From contig NZ_JANQOM010000063.1 of NCBI RefSeq assembly GCF_028289625.1, forward strand, positions 1 through 64,000: DNA of 64,000 nucleotides, written 5' to 3'. The notes under the pieces were generated by a model that did not search any database, was not told where the DNA came from, and saw nothing but the letters and a program-made list of their open reading frames with translations. Below, one piece after another: positions 24,101-31,986 of the stretch. Position 1 is the first letter of the stretch. Every line of letters starts with the position of its first letter. The translations under genes were made by a program, and so were the position numbers. Origin of the DNA: Winogradskyella sp. (lineage in GTDB: Bacteria; Bacteroidota; Bacteroidia; Flavobacteriales; Flavobacteriaceae).

Positions 24101-25251
24101 GCAACACTATCAGCATTATCTACGATGACCGTTCGTAATTCGATACGCTGTTCATCTACAAAAATGACCTTAAATTGATTAAATGATCCCGAACTCCGAG
24201 TCCAAATCTTGTCGTCGTCGTTAGGTCGCAATGGTGCGCCCCAAGAACCTTCGCCAGTATACACGGTACCATTTGGTAAATCAATCTCAAATCCTTCCTC
24301 ACTATTAGGTCCAAAAGACGGTTTTACAGGCCAAGTAGTCTTGGCCATATGAGAGTCACAATCTACCACCAAGCGAACCCCTTCATCATAAAACAATTGT
24401 GCCCAAGACTCATACTGAAACGCTCTCCCTTCAGATTTTCCAGACGTGTGAGGGCGCATTGGTTTGTGATACTGAGCGGATTTCCATATGGGAGTCGTGT
24501 TTGAAGCTAAATCGTTTTGTAACCATGTGAGTTGGTCACCGAGTATTGAAATTTCAGTATTAAGTGTATAGGTCCTTATCAAATTATTTCCCCAAGTAAA
24601 TGCGAAGTACGAATCTGAATTGGGAGTATCGAAAAGATTAAAGACGGTTTCAGGATTATACTCGTGATTTCCTCTAGCTGGAACAATAGGGAACATTCTT
24701 CCATCTGCAGTCGTAGTCAACTGCCAATCGTCAAACCAATTTTGCCATTCTATACTTGTGTCATCATCCGTCATATCCCCACCAAAAAAAACAGCATGTG
24801 GCTTCAACTTACTAACTAGTTTATTAGCATTTTGTCGTGGTGTACGGTTATTTCTGGAATCGCCACCAGCAATAAAAGATAAGCGACTATTATCAGCGGG
24901 TGCAGTCCTGAACCAAAACCTTTGGCTCGTACCTTCACTGTCATGAATGACGAAATAATAATCGGTATTTGGATTTAAGCTGGATAATCTGGCAAATTGA
25001 TTGGACATCCCTCTAAAATCCGTTGTTCTATCAACAGTTTTTGAAAATGCATAAAGAGTGTGGTCTGTACCGTGATCTACAATGTCGTAGTATACCGTTG
25101 GTGAGGTTCCAGATATTTGATTCCATGCAACGGTAATTGTCGTTGCTGGATTATCAACCAAAATCAAACGGTATTTATCATTATTGGCATGGCCTATAAA
25201 GCATACTAGCCCTAAAAGCCAAAGAATAGCCTGTAGTAGTTTTAATTTCAT
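21169..25251 (-). CDS. Secreted multimodular metallophosphoesterase with T9SS sorting domain
   Basis: 1360 residues. Signal peptide (to about residue 22), a purple-acid-phosphatase-like N-terminal domain (about 25-115), then a calcineurin-type phosphoesterase domain with GGDSRNNR, FFGGDMTDDD, PARGNHEYN, QYHKPMRPH and DCDSHMAK as metal-binding motifs. Next come four copies of a module: a Cys-rich CDDGDxxT...EDGxCNC linker and about 165 residues of beta-rich DNRLRE/CBM96-like domain with AEE, LVGIRF and RTPxL signatures. The C-terminal 80 residues (IKVFPIPATHTLKI...SGIYFIEMHS) are a T9SS type A sorting domain, so it is displayed or secreted. Substrate unknown; phosphate scavenging from organic phosphate is plausible. 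Confidence 0.88.
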   Translation of the reverse strand: MKLKLLQAILWLLGLVCFIGHANNDKYRLILVDNPATTITVAWNQISGTSPTVYYDIVDHGTDHTLYAFSKTVDRTTDFRGMSNQFARLSSLNPNTDYYFVIHDSEGTSQRFWFRTAPADNSRLSFIAGGDSRNNRTPRQNANKLVSKLKPHAVFFGGDMTDDDTSIEWQNWFDDWQLTTTADGRMFPIVPARGNHEYNPETVFNLFDTPNSDSYFAFTWGNNLIRTYTLNTEISILGDQLTWLQNDLASNTTPIWKSAQYHKPMRPHTSGKSEGRAFQYESWAQLFYDEGVRLVVDCDSHMAKTTWPVKPSFGPNSEEGFEIDLPNGTVYTGEGSWGAPLRPNDDDKIWTRSSGSFNQFKVIFVDEQRIELRTVIVDNADSVAEGSHTDPFTLPANLDVFSPPTGDVVIISNDINNPCTIAGTVCDDGDSNTLFDEEDGFCNCEGLLDTDLIEETVSVAQSSDDAEENSSTQIVDITSTDLELINDTDDQLVGIRFNNVQMPIGSTLYRAYIEFTTDETDSSQDPTNLLIEGELVPNSDTFTTDTANISSRVRTSNTVTWSEIPIWDTEGVSGLEQRTPYITAIVNEIVSQNDWASGNAISFIFSGTGKRVAESFDGSAAPRLKLFYQLPCEPAGTICDDGNPTTVLDVEDGSCNCVGFAESDDLDYQVVGGDNDAEEAETTGIIYTNSSDLELVFDSFENQNNQTVGIRFVDIAIPQGAIITSADIQFTTDETDSEPTDLQIRGELVPNSDIFNTVDFNISSRPTTEAVVPWLDVPEWNLVGEAGAAQRTPQLRSIVQEIVDQANWQPFNAMSFIITGSGSRAAESNNGSQSDAPRLLVSYTLSDSCPVYGTPCDDGDSSTINDEEDGFCNCQGIPDTSVQNDFSILSSNDDAEEDLSNGAVDVTSSDLELINDGTDQLVGVRFDNVQLPEGATLHRAYIQFETDETDSELDPTNLIITGELSESSLAFDETVVNDISNRALTISTVNWDEVPLWETVGEAGISQRTPYLTSIVSEIAAQANWTSGNAMTFLISGSGKRVAESQDGSGTGPRLILFYTSPCNPAGMACDDGDETTFFDLEDGFCNCTGIAQTGTLNYPINASNNDAEERVSDGDMSLTSTDLELVDESGTDNQLVGLRFTDIQLPADASILNAYIQFTVDNDNTDVTNLVIETELDPNSEEFTAEVGNISARARGLVSVNWDNVPAWTTDDIGAAGPEQQTPNLSGLIGEVLADDNWDLLKSLTFIISGTGEREAESIDGSAAPILVIEYQLNNLSIEDNQDLEQIKVFPIPATHTLKITSPIQLDAYKVRNMLGQAVLNGKPEDLDFSVDIQGLNSGIYFIEMHSGNLKRTVRFIKK

Positions 25252-26117
25252 GTGAGTTCTATTTTATTGGTTTCAGTTTTAAATTGTTCTAATAGTAAAT
25301 AAGCCGCAATAGGAAGCAAGCCATGCGGTAATCTGTAGATGGTTAAGTATAGATTATGATGTGCGGCGTATTCTAATGGGCTAAATGCAAGCCCTATAAA
25401 GAATCTGGCTAATGCCGTAACCGTACCCCAAATGATCAGATAGAAAAATGCAAATGGCGCAGTTCTTGAAAAAAATATGCCAATCGAGGCAAGAACATCC
25501 AGAAAGCCTACAATAAATAAGAACTGTCGCGCTTTGGTTTCATCAAAGCCCAAGATACCTATGGTCATATCAATAAAATAACCAGGTACTGGCATGACTC
25601 CCATAGCAAAAAGGCCGTGTGAAATAAACACCAAAACAATAGCAATTTTTAAAACCGCCATAAGCGATGTATTGGTCTTGGATAGAAGTTTTTCTGAAAA
25701 AAGAAGGATAACTGGAGCTGTAATTTGTATCGCCAGTTCAAAAAACTGTAATATGTCGTAGTTCTTGCTTTTTACAATGCAAATACCAGTGAATATAAGA
25801 ATGACAACGCCAATACCTAGGATACTGCGTTTAAGCTTGGAAAAAGAAATTTTAAACCAAAAAATAGCCAATACGGCTGAAAGAATGAATACTACAGCAC
25901 TTAGTTTAGTGCTTAGCTCTATCCAAGAATTGACCCTTAAATCTGACGCATACTCATTCCATGGTATTTTAAAGAGTCCTTCTATTAGTGGAGTCATTAA
26001 ACTCTCATCCCAAAGTAGTTCTCTAAAAGGTGACCCAAAAAACAGGAACTGATAGGCACGCCCAATAAAAATGAGAAATACGGAACATTGAATTATTTTT
26101 GAAACTAGCTTATTCAT
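25248..26117 (-). CDS. Polytopic membrane protein coupled to the phosphoesterase
   Basis: 289 residues with about seven hydrophobic segments and a short charged C-terminus. Noticeable stretches are YQFLFFGSPFRELLWDE near the N-terminus and ARFFIGLAFSPLEYAAHHNL near residue 240. I do not recognise a named family; it has a DoxX-like feel but lacks clear signatures. The stop overlaps the start of the phosphoesterase gene by four bases (ATGA), so the two proteins are made together. Whether it assists export or senses product cannot be told. Confidence 0.7.
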   Translation of the reverse strand: MNKLVSKIIQCSVFLIFIGRAYQFLFFGSPFRELLWDESLMTPLIEGLFKIPWNEYASDLRVNSWIELSTKLSAVVFILSAVLAIFWFKISFSKLKRSILGIGVVILIFTGICIVKSKNYDILQFFELAIQITAPVILLFSEKLLSKTNTSLMAVLKIAIVLVFISHGLFAMGVMPVPGYFIDMTIGILGFDETKARQFLFIVGFLDVLASIGIFFSRTAPFAFFYLIIWGTVTALARFFIGLAFSPLEYAAHHNLYLTIYRLPHGLLPIAAYLLLEQFKTETNKIELT

Positions 26118-26452
26118 AATAATTTGTTAAAACTAATATTGCGGTATTAACTAGATATGACAAACTTGTTTTTAAATCTTCAAGAAAAGGTTACGTATAT
26201 GTTCTAATCGTTAACTGTTTGGTATGTTGTACTGAGACGCTTGAATTAACTTCCTGCTGAGTATTGCAAGAATGCTGATTGGTGGATTTTAATACGGCAA
26301 ATACAATCCATCAAATTGTCTTCTTTGGCTTGAATAAATCCTATTAGTTTCAGAAACACTACCGTACTCAAGCGCTAAATAAAGAGTGGTCTGCCATTTA
26401 GAAACATGGTTATAACAGATATGCAGTCGAAGTAATCACTATAAGATTCGTG
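26118..26452. other. Intergenic interval with a possible gene remnant
   Basis: 335 bases without a supported gene. On the minus strand a 48-codon open stretch without a start codon (26435-26289) encodes the barrel-like run KWQTTLYLALEYGSV and ends at a TAA; it could be the remains of an outer-membrane protein gene. Nothing else recognised. Confidence 0.25.
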
Positions 26453-27184
26453 TTATCGGTATTTTGAAATACTTACAATAAAATCGTCATTTTCTTCCAA
26501 AACCGTACCAATCACCACAAGGTCTGCACCAGCATTAAATGCTAAATATAATTCTTTCTTGGACCTAATTCCCCCACCAACAATTAAAGGAATACGCAAC
26601 TCTTGTTTTACTTGATGAATAATTTCGGCTTCTATGGGATGGGTCGCACCACTCCCTGCTTCGAGATAAATTAACTTCATACCCAATAATTCACCAGCTT
26701 TAGCAGTATGAGTTATAGTTTTAACAGATTTACGTTTGATAGGCTTCGTTTGACTAATACGTTCTACCGAAGTTTGCCTCCCATTTTCAATAAGCATATA
26801 ACCCGTTGGCAATACCTCAAGATTTGTAGTTTTGAGTTTTGAAACAGCCTCTACATGCTTTCCTATAAGATACTCTGAATTTCTTCCTGAAATTAAGGAT
26901 AAAAACAAAATAGCATCAGCTTTATCAGTAACTTGAATAACATCTCCCGGAAACAATATTACTGGAAGCTTGGTATGCTTTTTAATTTCCACAACCAAGG
27001 TTTCGGTCAGTCCTTCTTGCACTTCACTGCCACCAACAAAAACATGAGTCGCTATGGATTGATTGACCATAGCTATAAATCCAGAAACCCGTTCAACCTG
27101 CATTTTATCTGGATCTATCAAAACCGCTAAAAGTTTTTCAGATCTAGAAATCGAATCCAGTATATGTTGGTAGAGCTTATTCAT
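26453..27184 (-). CDS. pcrB: PcrB/geranylgeranylglyceryl-phosphate synthase family protein
   Basis: TIM-barrel prenyltransferase family that joins sn-glycerol-1-phosphate to a polyprenyl diphosphate. Archaeal members make membrane lipids; bacterial ones make minor ether lipids. Signatures: LLAVLIDPDKMQVERV near residues 18-33, HVFVGGSEVQEGLTE, LEAGSGATHPIEAE (phosphate-binding) and PLIVGGGIRSKKELYLAFNAGADLVVIG (quoted only in part: IVGGGIRS). The start at 27184 (MNKLYQHILDS) overlaps the stop of the preceding PPTase gene; an ATG at 27214 would extend into it and gives a hydrophobic run unlike the family. 243 residues, normal size. Confidence 0.88.
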   Translation of the reverse strand: MNKLYQHILDSISRSEKLLAVLIDPDKMQVERVSGFIAMVNQSIATHVFVGGSEVQEGLTETLVVEIKKHTKLPVILFPGDVIQVTDKADAILFLSLISGRNSEYLIGKHVEAVSKLKTTNLEVLPTGYMLIENGRQTSVERISQTKPIKRKSVKTITHTAKAGELLGMKLIYLEAGSGATHPIEAEIIHQVKQELRIPLIVGGGIRSKKELYLAFNAGADLVVIGTVLEENDDFIVSISKYR

Positions 27185-27809
27185 TTGGAACAACATAAGC
27201 GCAAGTAAAGCCATCGAACTCTAAAAAGGCCGTATTATATCTATATTTTTTGTCTTTGTAATCTATCCAAGCTACAGTTTCCCCATCTTGAAGCATAAAG
27301 GGAATTACCAAAAAGTGTTCTCTAAACAGCATACCTGGCGTGGCAAAAAGTTTGTATAATGATTCCTTGATTCCCCAAATAACCGTTAAATTTCTTACAT
27401 AATCTTTCGAAGTTTTATCTAAATAATTGAATTCATAATCCACAAACTTTTTGGCAATGACACCTATTTTTTCGCGCTGTTTTTCGATATCAATCCCGAC
27501 TTCATTCTCGCTAATAATAACTCCTGAAAATGTGAATGAATGGGTTATGGAAATATGATTTCCATCCTTAAGATGCGGTTTCCCATAATCATCATAGAAC
27601 AAATCTTGGTCGCTATAGCCAAAAGCTCTAAGCAGATGCCTAACACTAAGAAAACCTCGTTGATGCAACTCACTCTTCATACTTTCTACACGTTTTAAGC
27701 TCTGAGGCTTTAAATCGAGCGGAGAGAGTAATTCATCGTAATCTTCTTCAATCTTCCAGATTTTAACAGTTGTTTGTGAGTTTACGGTAATGGATTTGTA
27801 CAGTGGCAT
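27177..27809 (-). CDS. 4'-phosphopantetheinyl transferase superfamily protein
   Basis: Transfers phosphopantetheine from CoA to a serine of acyl-carrier proteins. 210 residues with the Mg-binding motif VGIDIEKQREKI (about 124-135) and the WGIKESLYKLF motif (about 164-174). The region before them contains HISITHSFTFSGVII, the substrate-binding strand of the Sfp-type fold. It overlaps pcrB by eight bases. The carrier-protein target is not in this window. Confidence 0.88.
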   Translation of the reverse strand: MPLYKSITVNSQTTVKIWKIEEDYDELLSPLDLKPQSLKRVESMKSELHQRGFLSVRHLLRAFGYSDQDLFYDDYGKPHLKDGNHISITHSFTFSGVIISENEVGIDIEKQREKIGVIAKKFVDYEFNYLDKTSKDYVRNLTVIWGIKESLYKLFATPGMLFREHFLVIPFMLQDGETVAWIDYKDKKYRYNTAFLEFDGFTCAYVVPNE

Positions 27810-27832
27810 TTAATATTCTAAAACCTATTGAT

Positions 27833-27840
27833 TACCTTTG
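27833..27840 (+). promoter_or_regulatory. ahcY: Possible -7 element of the ahcY promoter (TACCTTTG)
   Basis: TACCTTTG fits TAnnTTTG and would give a leader of about 95 bases containing a TCGCC/GGCGA hairpin. No clear upstream element. Confidence 0.35.
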
Positions 27841-27939
27841 CATCGCCTTAGGCGAAATTGTCATTTTTTGACTTAGCGAATTTAGTTATTTAAGCCATAA
27901 AGCCAAAGGTTAGTTATATTTAAAAATAAGACAACACAC

Positions 27940-29256
27940 ATGAGTACAAAAACTACAGCTTACGTACCTCACAAAGTAAAAGACATGTCGCTTGCGGCTT
28001 GGGGAAGAAAAGAAATTGAATTGGCCGAGGCTGAAATGCCAGGTTTAATGAGTCTACGCGAAGAATATAGAGATGAACAGCCTTTAAAAGGTGCTCGCAT
28101 AGCAGGATGCTTGCATATGACCATTCAGACTGCTGTCTTAATCGAAACCTTACAAGCCTTAGGTGCAGAAGTGACCTGGAGCTCTTGTAATATTTTCTCC
28201 ACTCAAGATCAGGCTGCTGCTGCTATTGCCGATGCCGGAACAGCAGTATATGCATGGAAAGACATGACAGAAGAAGAGTTTGACTGGTGTATTGAGCAAA
28301 CTTTGTTCTTTGGTGAAGACAGACAGCCACTAAATATGATTTTAGATGATGGTGGTGATCTAACCAACATGGTATTGGATAAATATCCTGAATTGGTCGA
28401 AGGGATTAAAGGGCTTTCTGAAGAAACGACCACAGGAGTTCATAGATTATACGAACGCATGGAAAATGGCACTTTGCCAATGCCTGCTATTAATGTTAAT
28501 GATTCTGTGACCAAAAGTAAATTTGATAACAAGTATGGTTGTAGAGAGTCTGCCGTTGATGCCATAAGAAGAGCGACCGATATTATGTTAGCTGGTAAGC
28601 GCGTTACGGTATGTGGTTATGGTGATGTTGGTAAAGGAACTGCTGCGTCCTTCAAAGGAGCTGGCAGTATTGTAACTGTTACTGAAATAGATCCAATCTG
28701 TGCATTACAAGCTGCTATGGATGGTTTTGAAGTAAAACGCTTAGAAACTGTTGTTGGTAATTCTGATATTGTTATCACTACAACAGGAAATAAAGATATT
28801 GTAAGAGCTGAGCACTTTAAAGCCATGAAGGACAAAACCATCGTTTGCAACATAGGTCACTTTGATAACGAAATACAAATGGCATGGTTAAACGACAACT
28901 ATGGTGATACTAAAGATACCATTAAGCCACAGGTTGATAAATACACTGTGGATGGAAAAGATATCATTGTATTGGCAGAAGGTCGTTTGGTAAATTTAGG
29001 TTTGGCAACAGGACACCCGAGTTTTGTGATGAGTAATTCGTTTACCAACCAAACTTTAGCGCAGATAGAGCTTTGGAACCATTCTGATAAGTACGAAAAC
29101 AAAGTGTATATGCTACCAAAACATTTGGATGAAAAAGTCGCTAAATTACACCTAGAAAAGATTGGTGTTGAACTTACTGAACTTAAACAAGACCAAGCTG
29201 AATATATTGGTGTCACGGTTGAAGGACCATTTAAACCAGAGTATTATAGGTACTAA
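27940..29256 (+). CDS. ahcY: Adenosylhomocysteinase
   Basis: Splits S-adenosylhomocysteine into adenosine and homocysteine, recycling the product of methyltransferases; NAD-dependent, cytoplasmic. 438 residues. Landmarks: [20 protein letters not shown] near the N-terminus, [12 protein letters not shown] in the catalytic domain, the NAD-binding [15 protein letters not shown] at about 226-240, [15 protein letters not shown], and the C-terminal [12 protein letters not shown] that completes the neighbouring NAD site. It is followed by a terminator and a palindromic repeat. Confidence 0.98.
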   Translation: MSTKTTAYVPHKVKDMSLAAWGRKEIELAEAEMPGLMSLREEYRDEQPLKGARIAGCLHMTIQTAVLIETLQALGAEVTWSSCNIFSTQDQAAAAIADAGTAVYAWKDMTEEEFDWCIEQTLFFGEDRQPLNMILDDGGDLTNMVLDKYPELVEGIKGLSEETTTGVHRLYERMENGTLPMPAINVNDSVTKSKFDNKYGCRESAVDAIRRATDIMLAGKRVTVCGYGDVGKGTAASFKGAGSIVTVTEIDPICALQAAMDGFEVKRLETVVGNSDIVITTTGNKDIVRAEHFKAMKDKTIVCNIGHFDNEIQMAWLNDNYGDTKDTIKPQVDKYTVDGKDIIVLAEGRLVNLGLATGHPSFVMSNSFTNQTLAQIELWNHSDKYENKVYMLPKHLDEKVAKLHLEKIGVELTELKQDQAEYIGVTVEGPFKPEYYRY

Positions 29257-29276
29257 AATTCCAATGACTAAATATC

Positions 29277-29306
29277 AAATCCCAAGCAGAACTGTTTGGG
29301 ATTTTT
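29277..29306 (+). terminator. Terminator after ahcY
   Basis: AAATCCCAA (29277-29285) pairs with TTGGGATTT (29296-29304), followed by further T residues. Confidence 0.7.
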
Positions 29307-29318
29307 GTTTTATTTATC

Positions 29319-29369
29319 GTCACTTCGAGTGATTTCACCCTTTTGAATAAAAATTTTACTCGAACTGAC
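29319..29369. repeat. Palindromic repeat (GTCACTTCGAGT ends) between ahcY and vsr
   Basis: GTCACTTCGAGT (29319-29330) and ACTCGAACTGAC (29358-29369) pair at 11 of 12 positions. Its left end is identical over 11 bases to the end of the element inside the receptor signal peptide (16931-16941). Confidence 0.7.
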
Positions 29370-29406
29370 ACATCTATAGTTTCAATAATTTGTATCTTCT
29401 AAGTGA

Positions 29407-29877
29407 ATGGCTTACAAAGAAGAAAAAATAAAAGTCCCTCGTTTTAATGAGGAAGCTGGTTTCTACACCACCAAGAAGCGCTCTAAAATAATGAGTAAAA
29501 TCCGTGGTAAGAACACCAAACCTGAATTACTGTTTCGCCAAGCGCTTTGGAAGAAAAATGTGCGCTATCGTGTGGATAGTAAGCGATTACCTGGACGACC
29601 AGATGTAAGCATTATGAAATATAAGCTTGCTATATTTATTGATGGTGCGTATTGGCATGGCTATGATTGGGATGAGCGCAAGGCTAAGCTGAAGACCAAT
29701 AGGGATTTTTGGATTCCAAAGATTGAACGCAATATGCAACGTGATAGGGAAGTCAATAAGCAATTACAAGACATGGGCTATACGGTATTTCGGTTTTGGG
29801 CGCATGAAGTAAAAGATAACCTCAAGACTTGTATCAACGATGTAATGGTATATATCAATACTGGTAAGAACTATTAA
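29407..29877 (+). CDS. vsr: Very-short-patch-repair (Vsr) endonuclease
   Basis: Nicks DNA next to T:G mismatches that arise when 5-methylcytosine deaminates. 156 residues with the usual parts: TKKRSKIMSKIRGKNTKPEL, the catalytic GRPDVSIMKYKLAIFIDGAYWHG stretch with the Asp and His residues (quoted: PGRPDVSI and IDGAYWHGY), and RNMQRDREVNKQL. Vsr genes normally accompany a cytosine methylase gene such as dcm; none is visible in the flanking genes. It may be a remnant of a lost restriction-modification module or serve a methylase elsewhere. Confidence 0.93.
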   Translation: MAYKEEKIKVPRFNEEAGFYTTKKRSKIMSKIRGKNTKPELLFRQALWKKNVRYRVDSKRLPGRPDVSIMKYKLAIFIDGAYWHGYDWDERKAKLKTNRDFWIPKIERNMQRDREVNKQLQDMGYTVFRFWAHEVKDNLKTCINDVMVYINTGKNY

Positions 29878-29898
29878 TGACCCTTTCGGATAATGTAC

Positions 29899-30651
29899 TT
29901 ACATATCCAACCACTTCTTAAAATTAGTGGTGCGCTCTCTAGAAACAATGATTTGTTCCTCTTGTTGTGGGTTTAGTTTTAATAAAAGTCTGGAGTTAAA
30001 ATAGCTGTGAATTTCTTCAACCGCATTTACCGATACCATGTATTTTCTATTGATTCTAAAAAATTGAATAGGATCTAAAATGTCTTCAAGCTGATCAATG
30101 GTATACTCAATTGGGCATTTTTGCCCTTTATTTGTACATAAAAATATAACTCCTTCGTCTGCCATAAAATAAGCGATATCCCCAACCTTGTACGTACTAA
30201 ATTGGTTACCAATTTTTACTATAAAACGTTTTTTGTATTCTTTGGCAAATAATTGTCTAATGGAATCGATATCTGCACTAGTATTTTGTCTATTATCAAT
30301 TGTGTTAGTGTATTTTTCTAACGCCTTTTTAAGCTCATTTTTGTCAATGGGTTTTAATAAATAGTCTAATCCATTGTACTTAAAGCCACGTATAGCATAC
30401 TCATTATAAGCCGTAGTAAAAATTATTGGTGGATGTTTTGGCAACTGGTCTATAATATCAAAACCATAACCATCATTTAACTGTATGTCTAAAAATATGA
30501 GGTCAGGCAAATCGTTTTCGGCAAACCATTTTAAACCACTTTCAACTGAAGATATTTGTGTGAGTATCTCGCACTCTGGAGCCAAAGCTTCAATTAGATG
30601 TCTCAATCGTCTAGAGGCAATATCTTCGTCTTCTATAATTACAGCTTTCAT
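29899..30651 (-). CDS. LytTR-type response regulator
   Basis: 250 residues: receiver domain (about 1-120) with VIIEDEDIASRRL and phosphoacceptor Asp55 in LIFLDIQLNDGYGF, then a LytTR DNA-binding domain (about 145-250) with FIVKIGNQFSTYKVGDIAYF and FFRINRKYMVSVNAVEEIHSY. It ends three bases before the kinase gene's stop, so the pair is one operon with the kinase first. The likely target is the divergent TonB receptor, where 19-base direct repeats are present. Confidence 0.95.
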   Translation of the reverse strand: MKAVIIEDEDIASRRLRHLIEALAPECEILTQISSVESGLKWFAENDLPDLIFLDIQLNDGYGFDIIDQLPKHPPIIFTTAYNEYAIRGFKYNGLDYLLKPIDKNELKKALEKYTNTIDNRQNTSADIDSIRQLFAKEYKKRFIVKIGNQFSTYKVGDIAYFMADEGVIFLCTNKGQKCPIEYTIDQLEDILDPIQFFRINRKYMVSVNAVEEIHSYFNSRLLLKLNPQQEEQIIVSRERTTNFKKWLDM

Positions 30652-30654
30652 GAG

Positions 30655-31728
30655 TTAAGCTACAGTTAAATCTTTAATGTTAATTTCAGCTTTATTCAAC
30701 AACGGCATACTCACCTTAAAGGTGTTGTTTTCTTCATCTATTATCACATCCTTATTGGTGTAAAACGCATAGCGTTTTTTAATATTAGCTAGTCCTAATT
30801 TTGTAGACGTCTCTGAATCGATTCGCTTTCTGATATTATTCTTAACGACTAATCGATTGTACTTAACACTAATAGTTATAGTAATCGGTTGTTCTTTAGA
30901 ATAATAATTATGCTTCAAAGCATTTTCAACCAGCATCTGTAAAGAGAGTGTAGGAATCAATACGGAGTTAGTTTTAATAGTAATATCTGTATTTATGTAA
31001 ATAGCCCCATTGTGCCTTACTTTCATCATAAAAATAAAGGCGTCTAAAAATTGTAATTCTTTATCCAAACCTACCAAATCCTCTTCTCTATTATCTAAAA
31101 TATAACGATAGCACGTCGCCAAACGCGTTACAAAATCTGAAGCTAAGTCTCTATCCTCATACATTAACGACGTTAAGGTATTTAAGCTATTAAACAAAAA
31201 ATGGGGACTTATTTGACTTTTTAAGGAATTGTATTTAGATGTTGTAATTTCCTTTTTGAGTTCCAACAGAGATAATTCGAGAGTTCTTTTGTCCTTATAC
31301 ACCCAATAAAACTGATTAAATACTGAAAATACCGAAGCCAAACCTAAAGCTCTAAACATATCTATTTTAAACACTTTCCAAGGTTCATCAGTTTCTATCT
31401 GACAAAGTGACTTAAATTCAAAAATACCGAGATAGTAAATAATTGCTGCTAGGGATAAAACGAATAAAATCGTAATAAAGAAGATGACAGCATTCGTAAT
31501 AAGTTCATTTCTTTGAGAGGTGTTTTTGCTCTTTTTTATGAGCCAATCATTGACCTCCCAAGTCGTCATAAACAGAATAAAGGTCGAAATGTAATAGAAA
31601 ACAGTAGTATTGTTCAGATAGCTTTCATTAGGGTCTTTCTCAACAAAAAACTTTATCGCTAAAAAAACAACATTAATAACGAGAAACCTTAACCCTATCT
31701 TCTTTAGATATCCTTTGCTTAGCATCAT
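30655..31728 (-). CDS. LytS/YehU-type sensor histidine kinase
   Basis: 357 residues: four hydrophobic segments in the first 150 residues, no large extracytoplasmic domain, then the HisKA_7TM/His_kinase type core with SQISPHFLFNSLNTLTSLMY as phosphoacceptor region and MLVENALKHNYYSK as ATP-binding N box. Partner of the LytTR regulator encoded three bases downstream. It is divergent from the TonB receptor gene. The stimulus cannot be read; it may be the receptor's nutrient. Confidence 0.93.
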   Translation of the reverse strand: MMLSKGYLKKIGLRFLVINVVFLAIKFFVEKDPNESYLNNTTVFYYISTFILFMTTWEVNDWLIKKSKNTSQRNELITNAVIFFITILFVLSLAAIIYYLGIFEFKSLCQIETDEPWKVFKIDMFRALGLASVFSVFNQFYWVYKDKRTLELSLLELKKEITTSKYNSLKSQISPHFLFNSLNTLTSLMYEDRDLASDFVTRLATCYRYILDNREEDLVGLDKELQFLDAFIFMMKVRHNGAIYINTDITIKTNSVLIPTLSLQMLVENALKHNYYSKEQPITITISVKYNRLVVKNNIRKRIDSETSTKLGLANIKKRYAFYTNKDVIIDEENNTFKVSMPLLNKAEINIKDLTVA

Positions 31729-31766
31729 ATTGGCTTCAAAATACTTTAAATGTAATCAAATATACT

Positions 31767-31854
31767 ACACTCAATTGTTAGTTAACATTGTTATTGGTTG
31801 GGCTGTTAAATATTCCAATCAATTGTCAGGATTTAACACTCAATTGTTAGTTAA
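31767..31854. promoter_or_regulatory. Direct repeats upstream of the TonB receptor, candidate LytTR operator
   Basis: The 19-base sequence ACACTCAATTGTTAGTTAA occurs twice exactly, at 31767-31785 and 31836-31854. A weaker third copy, ATCAATTGTCAG, lies at 31818-31829, so its core is 21 bases before that of the second exact copy. LytTR dimers bind paired direct repeats about two helical turns apart, which this spacing matches. The repeats lie between the regulator operon and the divergent receptor gene. Confidence 0.55.
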
Positions 31855-31986
31855 TTCCTTTTTATCCCATAAAAGCACTCAAATTAAAGTATATAACACT
31901 TCAAAACTAAATTCAACAATTAAAAATTATTGCATTTCATCTTTTACAAGATCTATTGAGCTTTGAGAAAACAAATCAAAAAAACA

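Noticed and set aside
27841..27939. Possible SAH or SAM riboswitch in the ahcY leader
   Set aside because: The leader has a small TCGCC/GGCGA hairpin but none of the conserved motifs of known SAH or SAM riboswitches.
28209..29216. Minus-strand open frames opposite ahcY
   Set aside because: They are shadows of the ahcY codons, have low-complexity Ser-rich products and no family features.
31767..31854. Direct repeats as attachment sites of a mobile element
   Set aside because: Only about 70 bases apart with no genes between them, and placed as expected for operators; regulation explains them better.
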